Positions 51,459 to 59,974 of a DNA stretch of 64,000 nt are shown here, one piece after another (positions within the stretch are counted from its first letter, which is position 1; each line of letters starts with the position of its first letter). The stretch covers positions 62,001-126,000 of the forward strand of contig JBGVBY010000001.1 of assembly GCA_045226015.1 (NCBI GenBank), read 5' to 3'. Origin of the DNA: UBA2450 sp045226015. Its GTDB lineage: Bacteria > Bacillota_I > Bacilli_A > RFN20 > CAG-826. The translations under genes were made by a program, and so were the position numbers. The notes below the pieces were generated by a model. That model searched no databases. It was not told the DNA's origin and saw only the letters and a list, made by a program, of their open reading frames with translations.

Positions 51459-51983
51459 TTACTCAATAAATTGGTCATATTGTTCTTCTTCAACATATTC
51501 ATATTCTAAAACATGATCATAGACTTTTTCAGGAGCGTTACATTTATATTTGCAATCCGTTCCTTCAAATAACACTACTGTACCAAGAAAGCCATGTTTT
51601 GGGTAATACTTACCTTCTAAAAATGCTTTATGTTGTTCTAAATCAAAAGCATCATGAATATGACTATTGTTTTCTTTATAAATAATCACATATCCATCAG
51701 TGTTATAAATGCTCAATGATTCCGAAAATGTTGAAACTAATGAAAATGTACCACAAGAAGTATTTAATGCTATACATACAAAATCCTTTGATTTAATTCC
51801 ATGCTGTCTAAGATCACCTGATATCGCTAAGGCGTGTGATGGAAATGAATTAATAATTCTTACACATCGATATTTTCTTTTTTCAACAGGTAAAACTAAC
51901 TGCGTTTTGTTATATTTGATCATCTGCAAAACAACATTTATCAAACCGTCTAATCCATAAATTGTATCCACTTCATAACTCAT
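51459..51983 (-). CDS. Protein of unknown function (174 aa)
   Basis: A 174-residue acidic protein, not recognised. The sequence alternates beta-like segments (VCIALNTSCGTFSLVSTF, GYVIIYKE, GFLGTVVLF) and ends in an acidic tail (LEYEYVEEEQYDQ). It has no membrane segment. AGAGGA precedes ATG 51983; the gene lies 14 bases after the wHTH gene and 11 bases before the OGG-fold-like gene, consistent with one operon. Confidence 0.58.
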   Translation of the reverse strand: MSYEVDTIYGLDGLINVVLQMIKYNKTQLVLPVEKRKYRCVRIINSFPSHALAISGDLRQHGIKSKDFVCIALNTSCGTFSLVSTFSESLSIYNTDGYVIIYKENNSHIHDAFDLEQHKAFLEGKYYPKHGFLGTVVLFEGTDCKYKCNAPEKVYDHVLEYEYVEEEQYDQFIE

Positions 51984-51997
51984 AACATAACCGTCCT

Positions 51998-52417
51998 CTA
52001 TTTATAGTCTTTATTAATTAGGTACTTATTCTTTTTATTGCTAAAAGAAATCATTTTTCTATTAAGCATTTCTTCAATAACACTACTAGCAGAAGGAAAA
52101 CCTATAGAAAATTTTCTTTGAATTAAACTTATTGAGATATATTCATTATCCTTTATTTTTCCAAACATTTCATCTACCTCATCATATTCACTTTTAACAG
52201 CCTCTATTTCTTTGATGATGATTGGATGTCTCATTACTACTCTTATTCTTCTTTCAACCGCATCAAATCCTAATAAATCAACACCATACATGCATGAAAC
52301 ATACTCTAACTCTCTAACAGTTAGTCTTCTTTTTAATGTTTTAATAAACAGTTCTAGTTGTTCAGTGTTCGGATTAAATCCATATATTTTCTCAAATAAC
52401 TCTCTTATATTTCTCAT
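51998..52417 (-). CDS. Two-domain HTH protein with C-terminal FtsK-gamma-like winged helix
   Basis: A 139-residue protein. The N-terminal 65 residues (LKRRLTVRELEYVSCMYGVD, GFDAVERRIRVVM) look like a sigma-70 region-4-type or related helix-turn-helix. The C-terminal segment (ISISLIQRKFSIGFPSASSV then IEEMLNRKMIS) matches the FtsK/SpoIIIE gamma winged helix also found in the 70-residue protein at 35760-35972. It is probably the DNA-binding regulator of the gene run 52417-48367. AAAGGAG precedes ATG 52417. Confidence 0.7.
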   Translation of the reverse strand: MRNIRELFEKIYGFNPNTEQLELFIKTLKRRLTVRELEYVSCMYGVDLLGFDAVERRIRVVMRHPIIIKEIEAVKSEYDEVDEMFGKIKDNEYISISLIQRKFSIGFPSASSVIEEMLNRKMISFSNKKNKYLINKDYK

Positions 52418-52470
52418 AAAAACATTTCTCCTTTTCTATATAATCTGCACTTTTTAATCTCTTCAGTAAT

Positions 52471-53478
52471 TTATGCTTCCAACAAATCTGCATCTAACAC
52501 GATCTTGTTTTCAATTTGATATTCATAAACATCATCTATAATAATTGTTCTATCCCACGGTTCTTCTTCACTTCTAACAGCCTGGAATTCCATAATGCCT
52601 TCTAGGACGTTTCTTAAGTCTCTCGCATTGGCGTATTCTTTTGTATTCTTTCTAGAAATCACAATTTGAATCATTTTATGTAAAGCGTCTTCTTCAATAT
52701 GATATTTATACTTATCCGCTAGTAAGAGCATTATTTCTTCCAGTTGTTTTTCGTTATAATCAGGAAAATCGAAATAAGCGTTTATACGCGATTTTAATCC
52801 TTGGTTGCCTTTCAACATATTCATTGTTTCTTCTCTATATCCAGCAAGGATCACTACCAACTTCCCTCGATAATCCTCCATCATTTTGTTAAGTACCATT
52901 AATACTTCATGGAGATAATCTCTTTTTTCATGTTTGTCTGGTGACAATAGATATGCCTCATCAACGAACAACACTCCCCCAATTGCCTCATTGAAAACCT
53001 TTTTAACTAGAGGCGCGGTTTGCCCAACATATTCGCCCACTAATGATGATCTATCTACTTCAACAAGTTTATTTTCTTTTATTATTCCTAAATCAAAGAA
53101 TCTTTTTGTTAATGCCCTAGCTGCTACTGTTTTTCCAGTTCCAGGATTACCAACAAATACGTAATTCATGCTAAGTTTTATATCATTACTAGAATTCTTG
53201 ATAATAACTTTAGACAACCTTTCAATTTTATTCTTAATCTTTTCTAGACCAATCAATTCATCTAATGAAAAACCGTTGTTGTTATGCATTTTTTTATCGT
53301 TTTCTTTGCTTCTTTTTAAACGATATCCTAAATCAACAATATCATCGAGTTCAGATATATTTTGAACACCATATCTTTTAAAGAAAGCCTCGTGGGTTTT
53401 CTCTCTTCTTTTTTCAAGCAATGATTTGATATATTCCTTTTGTTCTTCAGTAAAATCAAAATTATCAATGACTCCCAT
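52471..53478 (-). CDS. CbbX/SpoVK-type AAA+ ATPase
   Basis: A 335-residue AAA+ protein. The N-terminal 75 residues are coiled and charged. The ATPase core has FVGNPGTGKTVAARAL (Walker A), GGVLFVDEAYLL (Walker B), VILAGYREETMNML (sensor 1) and YANARDLRNVLEG (sensor 2). This is the CbbX/CfxQ/SpoVK class, Rubisco-activase-like remodelers that often accompany ESX or conflict systems when outside Rubisco loci. It lies 12 bases after the SIMPL gene and 53 bases before the HTH gene. A remodelling or translocation role for the neighbouring proteins is inferred from context only. Confidence 0.85.
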   Translation of the reverse strand: MGVIDNFDFTEEQKEYIKSLLEKRREKTHEAFFKRYGVQNISELDDIVDLGYRLKRSKENDKKMHNNNGFSLDELIGLEKIKNKIERLSKVIIKNSSNDIKLSMNYVFVGNPGTGKTVAARALTKRFFDLGIIKENKLVEVDRSSLVGEYVGQTAPLVKKVFNEAIGGVLFVDEAYLLSPDKHEKRDYLHEVLMVLNKMMEDYRGKLVVILAGYREETMNMLKGNQGLKSRINAYFDFPDYNEKQLEEIMLLLADKYKYHIEEDALHKMIQIVISRKNTKEYANARDLRNVLEGIMEFQAVRSEEEPWDRTIIIDDVYEYQIENKIVLDADLLEA

Positions 53479-53490
53479 AGATAAGCCCCA

Positions 53491-54165
53491 CTATTTTATA
53501 GAATAAACAATTGATACATTATCAGTCCTGTCAATATCCTCTGGCTCTATATCAACAACGTAACAGTTTGATCCTTTTATAGATGAGCAATGATTACATA
53601 CAAGAGCGTCATCAACATCATAATTCCTTGTGTGCAATTCAAAATCAACCCAACTATAGTTGATATCAATGATTTCTCCTAATTCGACATGGGCAGACTT
53701 CGCAATGATCGAAGCCTTTTTCATCGCATCTTCAATCGCATTGCTTAAAAGTAAGTTCTTAGATGCTTCATTATTTTTAACTCCATATCTAAGATTGAAT
53801 TCAACATTGATATTTAATTTACTAAGTTGATATAAAATCTTTCCAAGAACATTGTTATCAATATCGAATTGAAATCTTAATGATTGACTATACTTAAATC
53901 CATCAAGAATAGACTTATAATCTCCATGATCATCCTTAACTGAGTGATAATGTGTATCGATATTGAAATATGTAGTTTTAAGTGACTCCCTATCAATACC
54001 AGCTTTTTCAATCGCATCCTTCACTATTTTCACATCATCAGCGGAACTTTTAAGCGCTAGTTCGTATGTAGGAAGAATGTTATCAAAACTTAAATTGATA
54101 ATTGTGATATCTGGTTTAATAGATACTTTGCCTGTTCCAGTAACTCTAATAGTTCTCTCTTTCAT
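53491..54165 (-). CDS. SIMPL-domain (DUF541) protein
   Basis: A 224-residue SIMPL/DUF541 protein: TIRVTGTGKVSIKPDITIIN at the N-terminus is the diagnostic start, with YELALKSSADDVKIVKDAIE and a later NAIEDAMKKASIIAKSAHVELG helix. Unlike most family members it has no signal peptide, so it should be cytoplasmic. The family is linked loosely to stress and signalling; no enzyme activity is established. GGAGG precedes ATG 54165, and it is closely followed by the AAA+ gene. Confidence 0.85.
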   Translation of the reverse strand: MKERTIRVTGTGKVSIKPDITIINLSFDNILPTYELALKSSADDVKIVKDAIEKAGIDRESLKTTYFNIDTHYHSVKDDHGDYKSILDGFKYSQSLRFQFDIDNNVLGKILYQLSKLNINVEFNLRYGVKNNEASKNLLLSNAIEDAMKKASIIAKSAHVELGEIIDINYSWVDFELHTRNYDVDDALVCNHCSSIKGSNCYVVDIEPEDIDRTDNVSIVYSIK

Positions 54166-54224
54166 TTAAAAATCCTCCATTTGTCTTTTGTGATTTTATT
54201 ATGGAGGATTATTTCTTTATTATG

Positions 54225-54242
54225 GTCGCTACAGAAGCGACA
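54225..54242. repeat. Flanking repeat copy 1 (3' side of the degenerate macro-domain gene)
   Basis: GTCGCT-ACAGA-AGCGAC plus A. It matches a copy at 55191-55208 in 15 of 18 positions, in the same orientation. It has internal dyad symmetry but no T-run, so it is not an obvious terminator. Confidence 0.45.
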
Positions 54243-54247
54243 TTTAA

Positions 54248-55156
54248 TTAGCCTCTATATCTCCAACCTAATAATTGGCATTGTCTAGCGTTTAATTCAT
54301 CATTGATCAAATCAATATCATATATTCCTTTTCTTAAAAATTTGATAACTACTGTGTCAAAAACAATAGATTTACTAAGCATATACCCTGCTGAATTGAT
54401 GAACTTAATCGCATTATCATAGCTAAGTTCTAAACCTATTGCTAAACAAATAACAGTGTCCTTCTTAGGAATAGAGTTTCTATTACAAAGTATCTTAGAA
54501 AAGAGTTTTCTTGTTATACCTGCATCAGTATATATTTGAACATTATTCTTTCCTGACGCGATAATACAGTCCACTAGAATATCAGCAAATGGTTTATCCA
54601 TATCTAAACCGGTTTTATCTTCTTTTTTCTTTGCTGGTTTAAAGGAAGTTTTACTTGTTTTTATTTCTTCTCTTGCATCTAGTTCTTTGTTTAATTCCTC
54701 TGTTGCTTTAAGAAGTAAATTGAATGGTTCATCAGAACCTGAAGGAGGCGGGCAAGGAGCGCTGCTTCTATTATCTTTTGCATATTTTTTAAGTCCAGCA
54801 CATGTAATTCCATATTCTTCAATTAAATACCCATATCGATGTATGAACGATTCGTCGTCTACTAATAAACCAATTGACACATCGTTTTCACTCAGGTAGT
54901 CCGCTAAAAATTCAAATGTCTCATCAATCAATGGTCCATCAAAGTCAGGTAAAAGAATCTCCGCTACCTGTATGTTGTTGCGGAACATGTAGTCCACAAC
55001 ATGCATAATAGGGGTTTCAAACATCGAATCTGGAAGATCAAACAAATGATTTTCTTCTTTATTCTTTAAAAGGCAGACAGATAAACCATCAAAGTAAAAG
55101 ATATTGTCGGCTTTTCTATCAAAAATGTTTTTAGTAACTGAAATGTAATAACTCAT
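54248..55156 (-). CDS. Degenerate macro-domain-like protein with C-terminal helical domain
   Basis: A 302-residue protein. The N-terminal 130 residues end with TFEFLADYLSENDVSIGLLV and DDESFIHRYGYLIEEY, which mimic the last strand and helix of macro (ADP-ribose-binding) domains in Bacillota, though the usual ligand loops are missing. A proline/lysine linker follows. The C-terminal 105 residues (FADILVDCIIASGKNNVQIY, AGITRKLFSKILCN, SAGYMLSKSIVFD, GIYDIDLINDELN) match a helical domain that I recall being fused behind macro and VWA domains in Lachnospiraceae. No ribosome-binding site precedes ATG 55156. NAD or ADP-ribose signalling is a hypothesis. Confidence 0.55.
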   Translation of the reverse strand: MSYYISVTKNIFDRKADNIFYFDGLSVCLLKNKEENHLFDLPDSMFETPIMHVVDYMFRNNIQVAEILLPDFDGPLIDETFEFLADYLSENDVSIGLLVDDESFIHRYGYLIEEYGITCAGLKKYAKDNRSSAPCPPPSGSDEPFNLLLKATEELNKELDAREEIKTSKTSFKPAKKKEDKTGLDMDKPFADILVDCIIASGKNNVQIYTDAGITRKLFSKILCNRNSIPKKDTVICLAIGLELSYDNAIKFINSAGYMLSKSIVFDTVVIKFLRKGIYDIDLINDELNARQCQLLGWRYRG

Positions 55157-55190
55157 AACAATACAATACCATATCTAATTATATTTTGTG

Positions 55191-55208
55191 TCGTTTTAGA
55201 AGCGACAA
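55191..55208. repeat. Flanking repeat copy 2 (5' side of the degenerate macro-domain gene)
   Basis: GTCGTTTTAGAAGCGACA shares AGAAGCGACA and the GTCG arm with the copy at 54225-54242. Here it sits just upstream of a TATAAT box of the minus-strand promoter region, near where a -35 would be, so it may be an operator. Confidence 0.45.
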
Positions 55209-55267
55209 AACCCCATCATTTAAAATAATGTTTGCGATAAAAATGTATAAACATACATTTGTCTAAA

Positions 55268-55717
55268 TTACTTTAAATATTCCCATCTATTCAAATATTT
55301 ACATTCTTTGTCAAAGAATTTTCTCATAGAAATGTCATTATGTTTTTGTCCATTTTTTCCTAGCGTGTTGAGCCATGTTTGATGATTGTTCTTTATAAAG
55401 TCCGCAACAACTGCACTTGGAACAATATGATACTCTGGATTTTTACCTTCTTCTATATTAACAAATATATAAAATATATTTTCACCAATCATGGAATTAG
55501 ATTCGTTCTTCTTAGAAAGCGTCCACTCTTTTTTGCCAGAAGAGGTAGTTTTAACTTGAATTGCATATTGTTTACTAGTGTCATTTCTATTAATTGCTAA
55601 TATATCGAAGTTTTTTGTGTTAGACATAGGAACAGCTGCTGTAAAACCGTGTCTTTCAAGTTCTCCAGCAACAAAATACTCGCCTGAATTACCAATACTA
55701 ATTAAATCCTTTTTCAT
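55268..55717 (-). CDS. PD-(D/E)xK nuclease-fold protein
   Basis: A 149-residue protein with a restriction-endonuclease-like core: GNSGEYFVAGELERHG (helix with the first Glu), NFDILAINR (Asp), and YAIQVKTTSSGKKEW (QxK). This pattern is common in small genome-conflict nucleases and in DUF4365-like proteins. Homologues are sometimes mislabelled aspartate ammonia-lyase. The gene stands alone between the macro-like gene and the membrane NERD gene. ATG 55717 has a GGAGAA stretch upstream. Confidence 0.75.
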   Translation of the reverse strand: MKKDLISIGNSGEYFVAGELERHGFTAAVPMSNTKNFDILAINRNDTSKQYAIQVKTTSSGKKEWTLSKKNESNSMIGENIFYIFVNIEEGKNPEYHIVPSAVVADFIKNNHQTWLNTLGKNGQKHNDISMRKFFDKECKYLNRWEYLK

Positions 55718-55757
55718 AACCGTTTTCTCCTATATGTAAATATCCGCCCTTTCATTA

Positions 55758-56495
55758 CTAATGATATTGGTGTACCTCTTCTATATGCTCTTTTCTAGTT
55801 TTAATTGGGTGATCTTTGTAATAAGCGATTTTATCAAACAACATTTTAACTTCATCAGAATCTAATTCATCATTGCTTTCTTTTAATCTACTAGAAATAA
55901 AAGCAGGAAGTTGGTTAGTAACGATTGCTCTGTCACATTCAACATTTGAAATATCACCGTCATCAAAAACAACACATGAATATATACGTACGTCATTATT
56001 TCTAAGAAAACGATGCAGTACTCTTACTTGTGTCTCGTTTTGTTTGATTGGGCTATAAAACCAATATACTTTTTCATCATTAGCGCCTAAATAATGAACC
56101 CACTGTTCATCAAATTCGCCACCATATATTGTTCCAGCTATTGATTTTGTTTCAATAACGAAAATACCTTTTCTAGTTAGGAAAATATGATCATATTCCT
56201 GAGTTCTTTGTTTTCCATCTTTATCTCGACCACTAGGCAAAATAACATTATTAACAAGATAGGCATCATCAATTTTTGAGATTATCTTACGTAGAATCCC
56301 CGCCACTCTTCTCTCAGCGTTTTGACCTTTATACTCGTTATATGAAATCTGATCGTTTTCGCTATACAAGTAGTGTTCATAATCATCATAATCATTTAGA
56401 TTGTTTCTCCTTATAATTGAAACAACAATTCCAACAATAACGGCAAACAAAAACAGACCAATAATTACATAAAATACAATCATTCCTGGTTCCAT
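55758..56495 (-). CDS. Membrane-anchored NERD-domain nuclease
   Basis: A 245-residue protein: an N-terminal transmembrane helix (about 5-28) followed by a NERD domain with GQNAERRVAGIL, EYDHIFLTRKGIFVIETKS (D...ExK) and a C-terminal helical part. It is the second NERD protein of the window but lacks the zinc ribbon of the first. Membrane tethering suggests action on incoming DNA at the envelope. ATG 56495 has no convincing ribosome-binding site; M5 (56483) is an alternative. Confidence 0.82.
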   Translation of the reverse strand: MEPGMIVFYVIIGLFLFAVIVGIVVSIIRRNNLNDYDDYEHYLYSENDQISYNEYKGQNAERRVAGILRKIISKIDDAYLVNNVILPSGRDKDGKQRTQEYDHIFLTRKGIFVIETKSIAGTIYGGEFDEQWVHYLGANDEKVYWFYSPIKQNETQVRVLHRFLRNNDVRIYSCVVFDDGDISNVECDRAIVTNQLPAFISSRLKESNDELDSDEVKMLFDKIAYYKDHPIKTRKEHIEEVHQYH

Positions 56496-56557
56496 ACAGT
56501 ATATGCTAGACTTAACTAGTCTCGAGTCATATGTCTATTTGAAGAGTTTATAAGGTT

Positions 56558-58255
56558 TTACCCAATTAACACGTAATGTAGAGTGGTATTTCCAGAATAT
56601 GAAATACGGAAGAGTATGTCTCCACTATAACCTTCTGGGATAGATGTAACTTCTTCATCGTTGATTCTAAAGATAACAGAAACACCAGATTTATCTAATT
56701 CCTCTAAGGAGGAGATATTATCTTCAGTTAATAAATGTTCAGAACTATAATCTTTGAATTCTAATTTGAAGTCTTCTTTAACAATCTCACTAGTGTTCAC
56801 TACGTACCATGTGTCTGCTGAACCAACAAAATTACGTAAATATAAACCATCTTTGTTGTTAATGCAGTCATATTCTTTAATAGGTATTGGATAAGAGTAT
56901 CCTTCACCTGTTTGCTGATAATATTTTCTTGCTTCGTGATAATAGTGGTGTTCTTTTCCACTACTGAATGATACGGAATAAGTATCATAAGCTTCATCGT
57001 CTAACGTAACAGACTTGATTTTGTAATTATTATTAATATTAGTTAAAGGAAGTTTAACTGATTCATTAAAGGCAACAGTTCGTAAACTATGATACTCATA
57101 TAAATATTCATCGTAATAAAGCGCCATATAGAGTTCTGGTGGTAGATATCCTCCAGGAAGCGCGATAGTCTCATACTTTGTATCGATGATAAGCGCGGTA
57201 TAACCTTCTAACACTTCATATTTAACATAAATGTTTGTTTGATATTCATCACTAAGGATAGAAGTAACTTCTTGAGTAAATTCTTCATCTAAATAGAAAC
57301 CTTTAACTTCAATCTTATAATTATTTTCAAGATAGGTTTTAGCTCCTTCAAACGTAGCGGTACTACCAGGAAGAAAATATTCACTATATAAAGCCGCACC
57401 AGAAGCAATATATGTAATGTTGTCATATATAGGATTGATTAACGGTAGTTCTTTTGATGTTAATTCTTCAACATTATCGTTATATCCTTCTTCATCAAAG
57501 GCAAGAGTGAATTCATATAAACGGTTGTATTCAATTCCCATAGACTTACCATCTTCAAAAGTGAAAACTGACATACGAGAATCAATAGAATACAAATAAT
57601 CTTTATCGTATATGACTTTTATTGAGTTCTTATAAGAGGCATCTTTACTTTCGGTCTCCGCAGTTCTAGAAGAACTTAATGAGAATTGATATTTATTACC
57701 TAGAAACGCAAAACCATAAGTAAATGTAAGAGGATTAACTTTTACATCTCCTCCACCTTCTATTAAAGTGTCGTGTGTATAAGCATATGAATAAAATTCT
57801 TCGAGTTCCTTAAGTAAAGTAGGAGAATCCGCTAGTAAGAGATATTGAAGTAATTCGCCTATATCAATCATATATGGGGCACTATTAGAACGAGTGGAAT
57901 ATGTCTTCTTTTGCATATATGAACTTGAATCACTTTCAAAATATTCCATACCAACTTTAGAGTTCTCTTCTGGAACAAAGACAGATTTACCATTAGAAGG
58001 ACCACTATTTCTATAATAACGATGGGTTTCCTTATCGTATGAACTGATGGTTCTATATGTAGCTTCCTGGCCAGCTTCCGCTCCACTCATACGAAGATCA
58101 ATGGTTAAAGGTCCATCATATTTTTGGATGTTATCCACCATTGATTGAAGTGGAGTTAAGTAATCTATTACTGGAGTAGCGGTATCTTCACTTCCACAAG
58201 AAGAAAGAAATAAACCAACTATAATTGGAAAAGCAAAAAGTGATTTCTTATTCAT
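56558..58255 (-). CDS. Lipoprotein of unknown function (565 aa)
   Basis: A 565-residue predicted lipoprotein with lipobox LFLSSC near residue 20, then a mostly beta-rich extracellular part. The C-terminal third (PLTNINNNYKIKSVTLDDEA ... GYSYPIPIKEYDCINNKDGL) alternates strands like repeat modules of gut Bacillota surface proteins, but no domain is certain. AAGGAG lies 8 bases before ATG 58255; the ATG at 58261 is too close to it. Stand-alone gene. Confidence 0.7.
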   Translation of the reverse strand: MNKKSLFAFPIIVGLFLSSCGSEDTATPVIDYLTPLQSMVDNIQKYDGPLTIDLRMSGAEAGQEATYRTISSYDKETHRYYRNSGPSNGKSVFVPEENSKVGMEYFESDSSSYMQKKTYSTRSNSAPYMIDIGELLQYLLLADSPTLLKELEEFYSYAYTHDTLIEGGGDVKVNPLTFTYGFAFLGNKYQFSLSSSRTAETESKDASYKNSIKVIYDKDYLYSIDSRMSVFTFEDGKSMGIEYNRLYEFTLAFDEEGYNDNVEELTSKELPLINPIYDNITYIASGAALYSEYFLPGSTATFEGAKTYLENNYKIEVKGFYLDEEFTQEVTSILSDEYQTNIYVKYEVLEGYTALIIDTKYETIALPGGYLPPELYMALYYDEYLYEYHSLRTVAFNESVKLPLTNINNNYKIKSVTLDDEAYDTYSVSFSSGKEHHYYHEARKYYQQTGEGYSYPIPIKEYDCINNKDGLYLRNFVGSADTWYVVNTSEIVKEDFKLEFKDYSSEHLLTEDNISSLEELDKSGVSVIFRINDEEVTSIPEGYSGDILFRISYSGNTTLHYVLIG

Positions 58256-58368
58256 AACCATATCTCCTTTTAGTCTCTATATTCATTATGAAATAAATAT
58301 AATCCAAATGAAAACAATATTTATTATCATTAATATGTATGATAACATACAGCTGAGGATGAATGATT

Positions 58369-58824
58369 ATGGATGAAAATCGTGCTAATTACATTAAAAA
58401 ATTTAACAAGGACAACTACAAAATGTATCCTTTCAGAATCAAAAAAAGCGACACTATGTTAATCAACAAACTAGATAATGTTTCTAATAGAAATGGTTAT
58501 ATAACTAGCTTAATTCTTGAAGATATTAATCCAGGTATTTTAACAATCAAAGAAATCAAAGAAAGAATCAAACCAGTCATGGAAAAGCATGGTATTAAAA
58601 ATGTTTATCTATTTGGTAGTTACGCTAGAGGGGAAGCAAATAGAAATAGTGATGTAGATATCTATTGCGACAGTGGAGATATCAATTCATTGTGGAAACA
58701 TTCCGCATTCAAAGAAGAACTTATCGAAGCGCTTGGAAAAGATGTTGATGTTATTACTATTGGCTCAGAGATGGATGAACATTTTAGACAGCAATTAGAA
58801 AAGGACATGATAAAAATATTTTAA
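58369..58824 (+). CDS. Ribbon-helix-helix plus MNT-type nucleotidyltransferase, orphan
   Basis: A 151-residue protein. The N-terminal 60 residues (YPFRIKKSDTMLINKLDNVS then NRNGYITSLILEDI) look like a ribbon-helix-helix DNA-binding domain. The C-terminal part is a minimal nucleotidyltransferase with GSYARGEANRNSDVDIY (GSxxxGxxxxxSDxD). MNT proteins are usually antitoxins that AMPylate a HEPN toxin, but no HEPN gene adjoins. GAGG lies about 9 bases before ATG 58369. An autoregulated NTase with its own DNA-binding head is an unusual arrangement. Confidence 0.78.
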   Translation: MDENRANYIKKFNKDNYKMYPFRIKKSDTMLINKLDNVSNRNGYITSLILEDINPGILTIKEIKERIKPVMEKHGIKNVYLFGSYARGEANRNSDVDIYCDSGDINSLWKHSAFKEELIEALGKDVDVITIGSEMDEHFRQQLEKDMIKIF

Positions 58825-58870
58825 ATCTGCCATATCATTCCGTTATCGGAACAATACTGAAATATTGTGC

Positions 58871-58904
58871 AAAATAAAAACGCCCATACAAAAGTACAGG
58901 CGTT
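58871..58904 (-). terminator. Terminator of the MscS gene
   Basis: An 11-bp stem with two G-T pairs (AACGCCTGTAC and GTATGGGCGTT, 58879-58904) around TTTT, followed by TTTTATTTT on the minus strand. It lies between the converging nucleotidyltransferase and MscS genes. Confidence 0.88.
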
Positions 58905-58922
58905 CAGAGAATATTTTAAAGA

Positions 58923-59948
58923 CTATTTTTTGTCGTCAATATCTTTGGAAAGTTCTTTTTGTTCTTCCACAAAAACATCTGCTTTATGTTGAGTGGATTT
59001 AGTGATTTTAGAGTTATCACTACTCTCATCATAAGAAACAGTAACTTGTGGGAATGGAATATTGACATTGTTATCATCAAAGACAATCTTGATTTCACGA
59101 TTTAAATCACGTTGTACTTGATAGATATCTGGTTCTTTACATTTAGCGACAAAGAGAAGGACAACCGCACTATCGGCGAGTTCAGATACACCTTTATAGA
59201 ATGGTCCTTCTACGATAGTAGGAATCTTTTCTTTGATCTTATTTAAATTGTTAGCGATGATTTCTTCTACCTTTTCAATACGATCTCCATAAGAGATACC
59301 AACGTAACATTTAGCAACTGAAAGTTCTTGAGTTTGGTTAACAATAGAACGAATATCACTATTATTGATGATCTTGATGTTTCCACCTGCATCCATGAGT
59401 TTAGTGGTTCTAATACCAATTTCTTTAACTTCACCTCTCCAACCATCAATGATGACGATATCACCAACTTGGAAATCACCTTCAAAGACGATGAAGATAC
59501 CCGCTAAAATGTCAGCAACAAGAGCTTGTGAACCAAGGCCTATGATAAGAGCCATGATACCAGCGCTTGCTCCCATAATGGTTGCGCTAGCGCCCCATAC
59601 AGACATGATGACGAATACACATGCAATTGCAATTGCCCATTTCACAAAGCTAAGAGCTAACTTTGAAATCGTGGCCGCTCTTTTAGAACGGAATGTAATC
59701 TTCGCTAATAACTTCACGATGAAGAATACAGCGATTGCAATCGCGATGATTTGTCCGGTTCTCACTATTGCACGGATTCCAGTGTTCCAGAAGTAGATCG
59801 CCACTTCGTTAGTGCTTCTTACTTCGTTGAACATTGAATTTGGGCCAAAGATGTCTTCTGAATAACAGAAGGAAACAATAACTCCTGCTAATAGAATTGC
59901 ATAAAGTGACCAGCCAATAATTGTTCTTGCTAAACTTTTCTTTTCCAT
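58923..59948 (-). CDS. MscS-family mechanosensitive channel
   Basis: A 341-residue channel protein: one N-terminal helix (about 10-30), two further helices (about 60-85 and 95-120), then the pore-lining TM3 region (ALIIGLGSQALVADILAGIF) and the MscS beta domain (GDIVIIDGWRGEVKEIGIRT). A C-terminal vestibule domain and a charged tail rich in Lys/Glu follow. It opens on membrane tension to release solutes in osmotic downshock. AGGAGG precedes ATG 59948. Confidence 0.92.
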   Translation of the reverse strand: MEKKSLARTIIGWSLYAILLAGVIVSFCYSEDIFGPNSMFNEVRSTNEVAIYFWNTGIRAIVRTGQIIAIAIAVFFIVKLLAKITFRSKRAATISKLALSFVKWAIAIACVFVIMSVWGASATIMGASAGIMALIIGLGSQALVADILAGIFIVFEGDFQVGDIVIIDGWRGEVKEIGIRTTKLMDAGGNIKIINNSDIRSIVNQTQELSVAKCYVGISYGDRIEKVEEIIANNLNKIKEKIPTIVEGPFYKGVSELADSAVVLLFVAKCKEPDIYQVQRDLNREIKIVFDDNNVNIPFPQVTVSYDESSDNSKITKSTQHKADVFVEEQKELSKDIDDKK

Positions 59949-59974
59949 AAAAATAGCCTCCTAAATGAAAATTT

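Noticed and set aside
53491..54165. SIMPL protein as a core defence component
   Set aside because: The family is widespread outside defence loci; only its position supports involvement, so it was not counted as a core member of the candidate system.
54225..54242. The GTCGCT/AGCGAC stem as a terminator
   Set aside because: There is no T-run on either strand after the stem, and a matching copy lies upstream of the same gene.
59365..59796. Plus-strand frame of 143 codons inside the MscS gene
   Set aside because: It is antisense to a complete MscS reading frame and has no start signals or recognisable domain.
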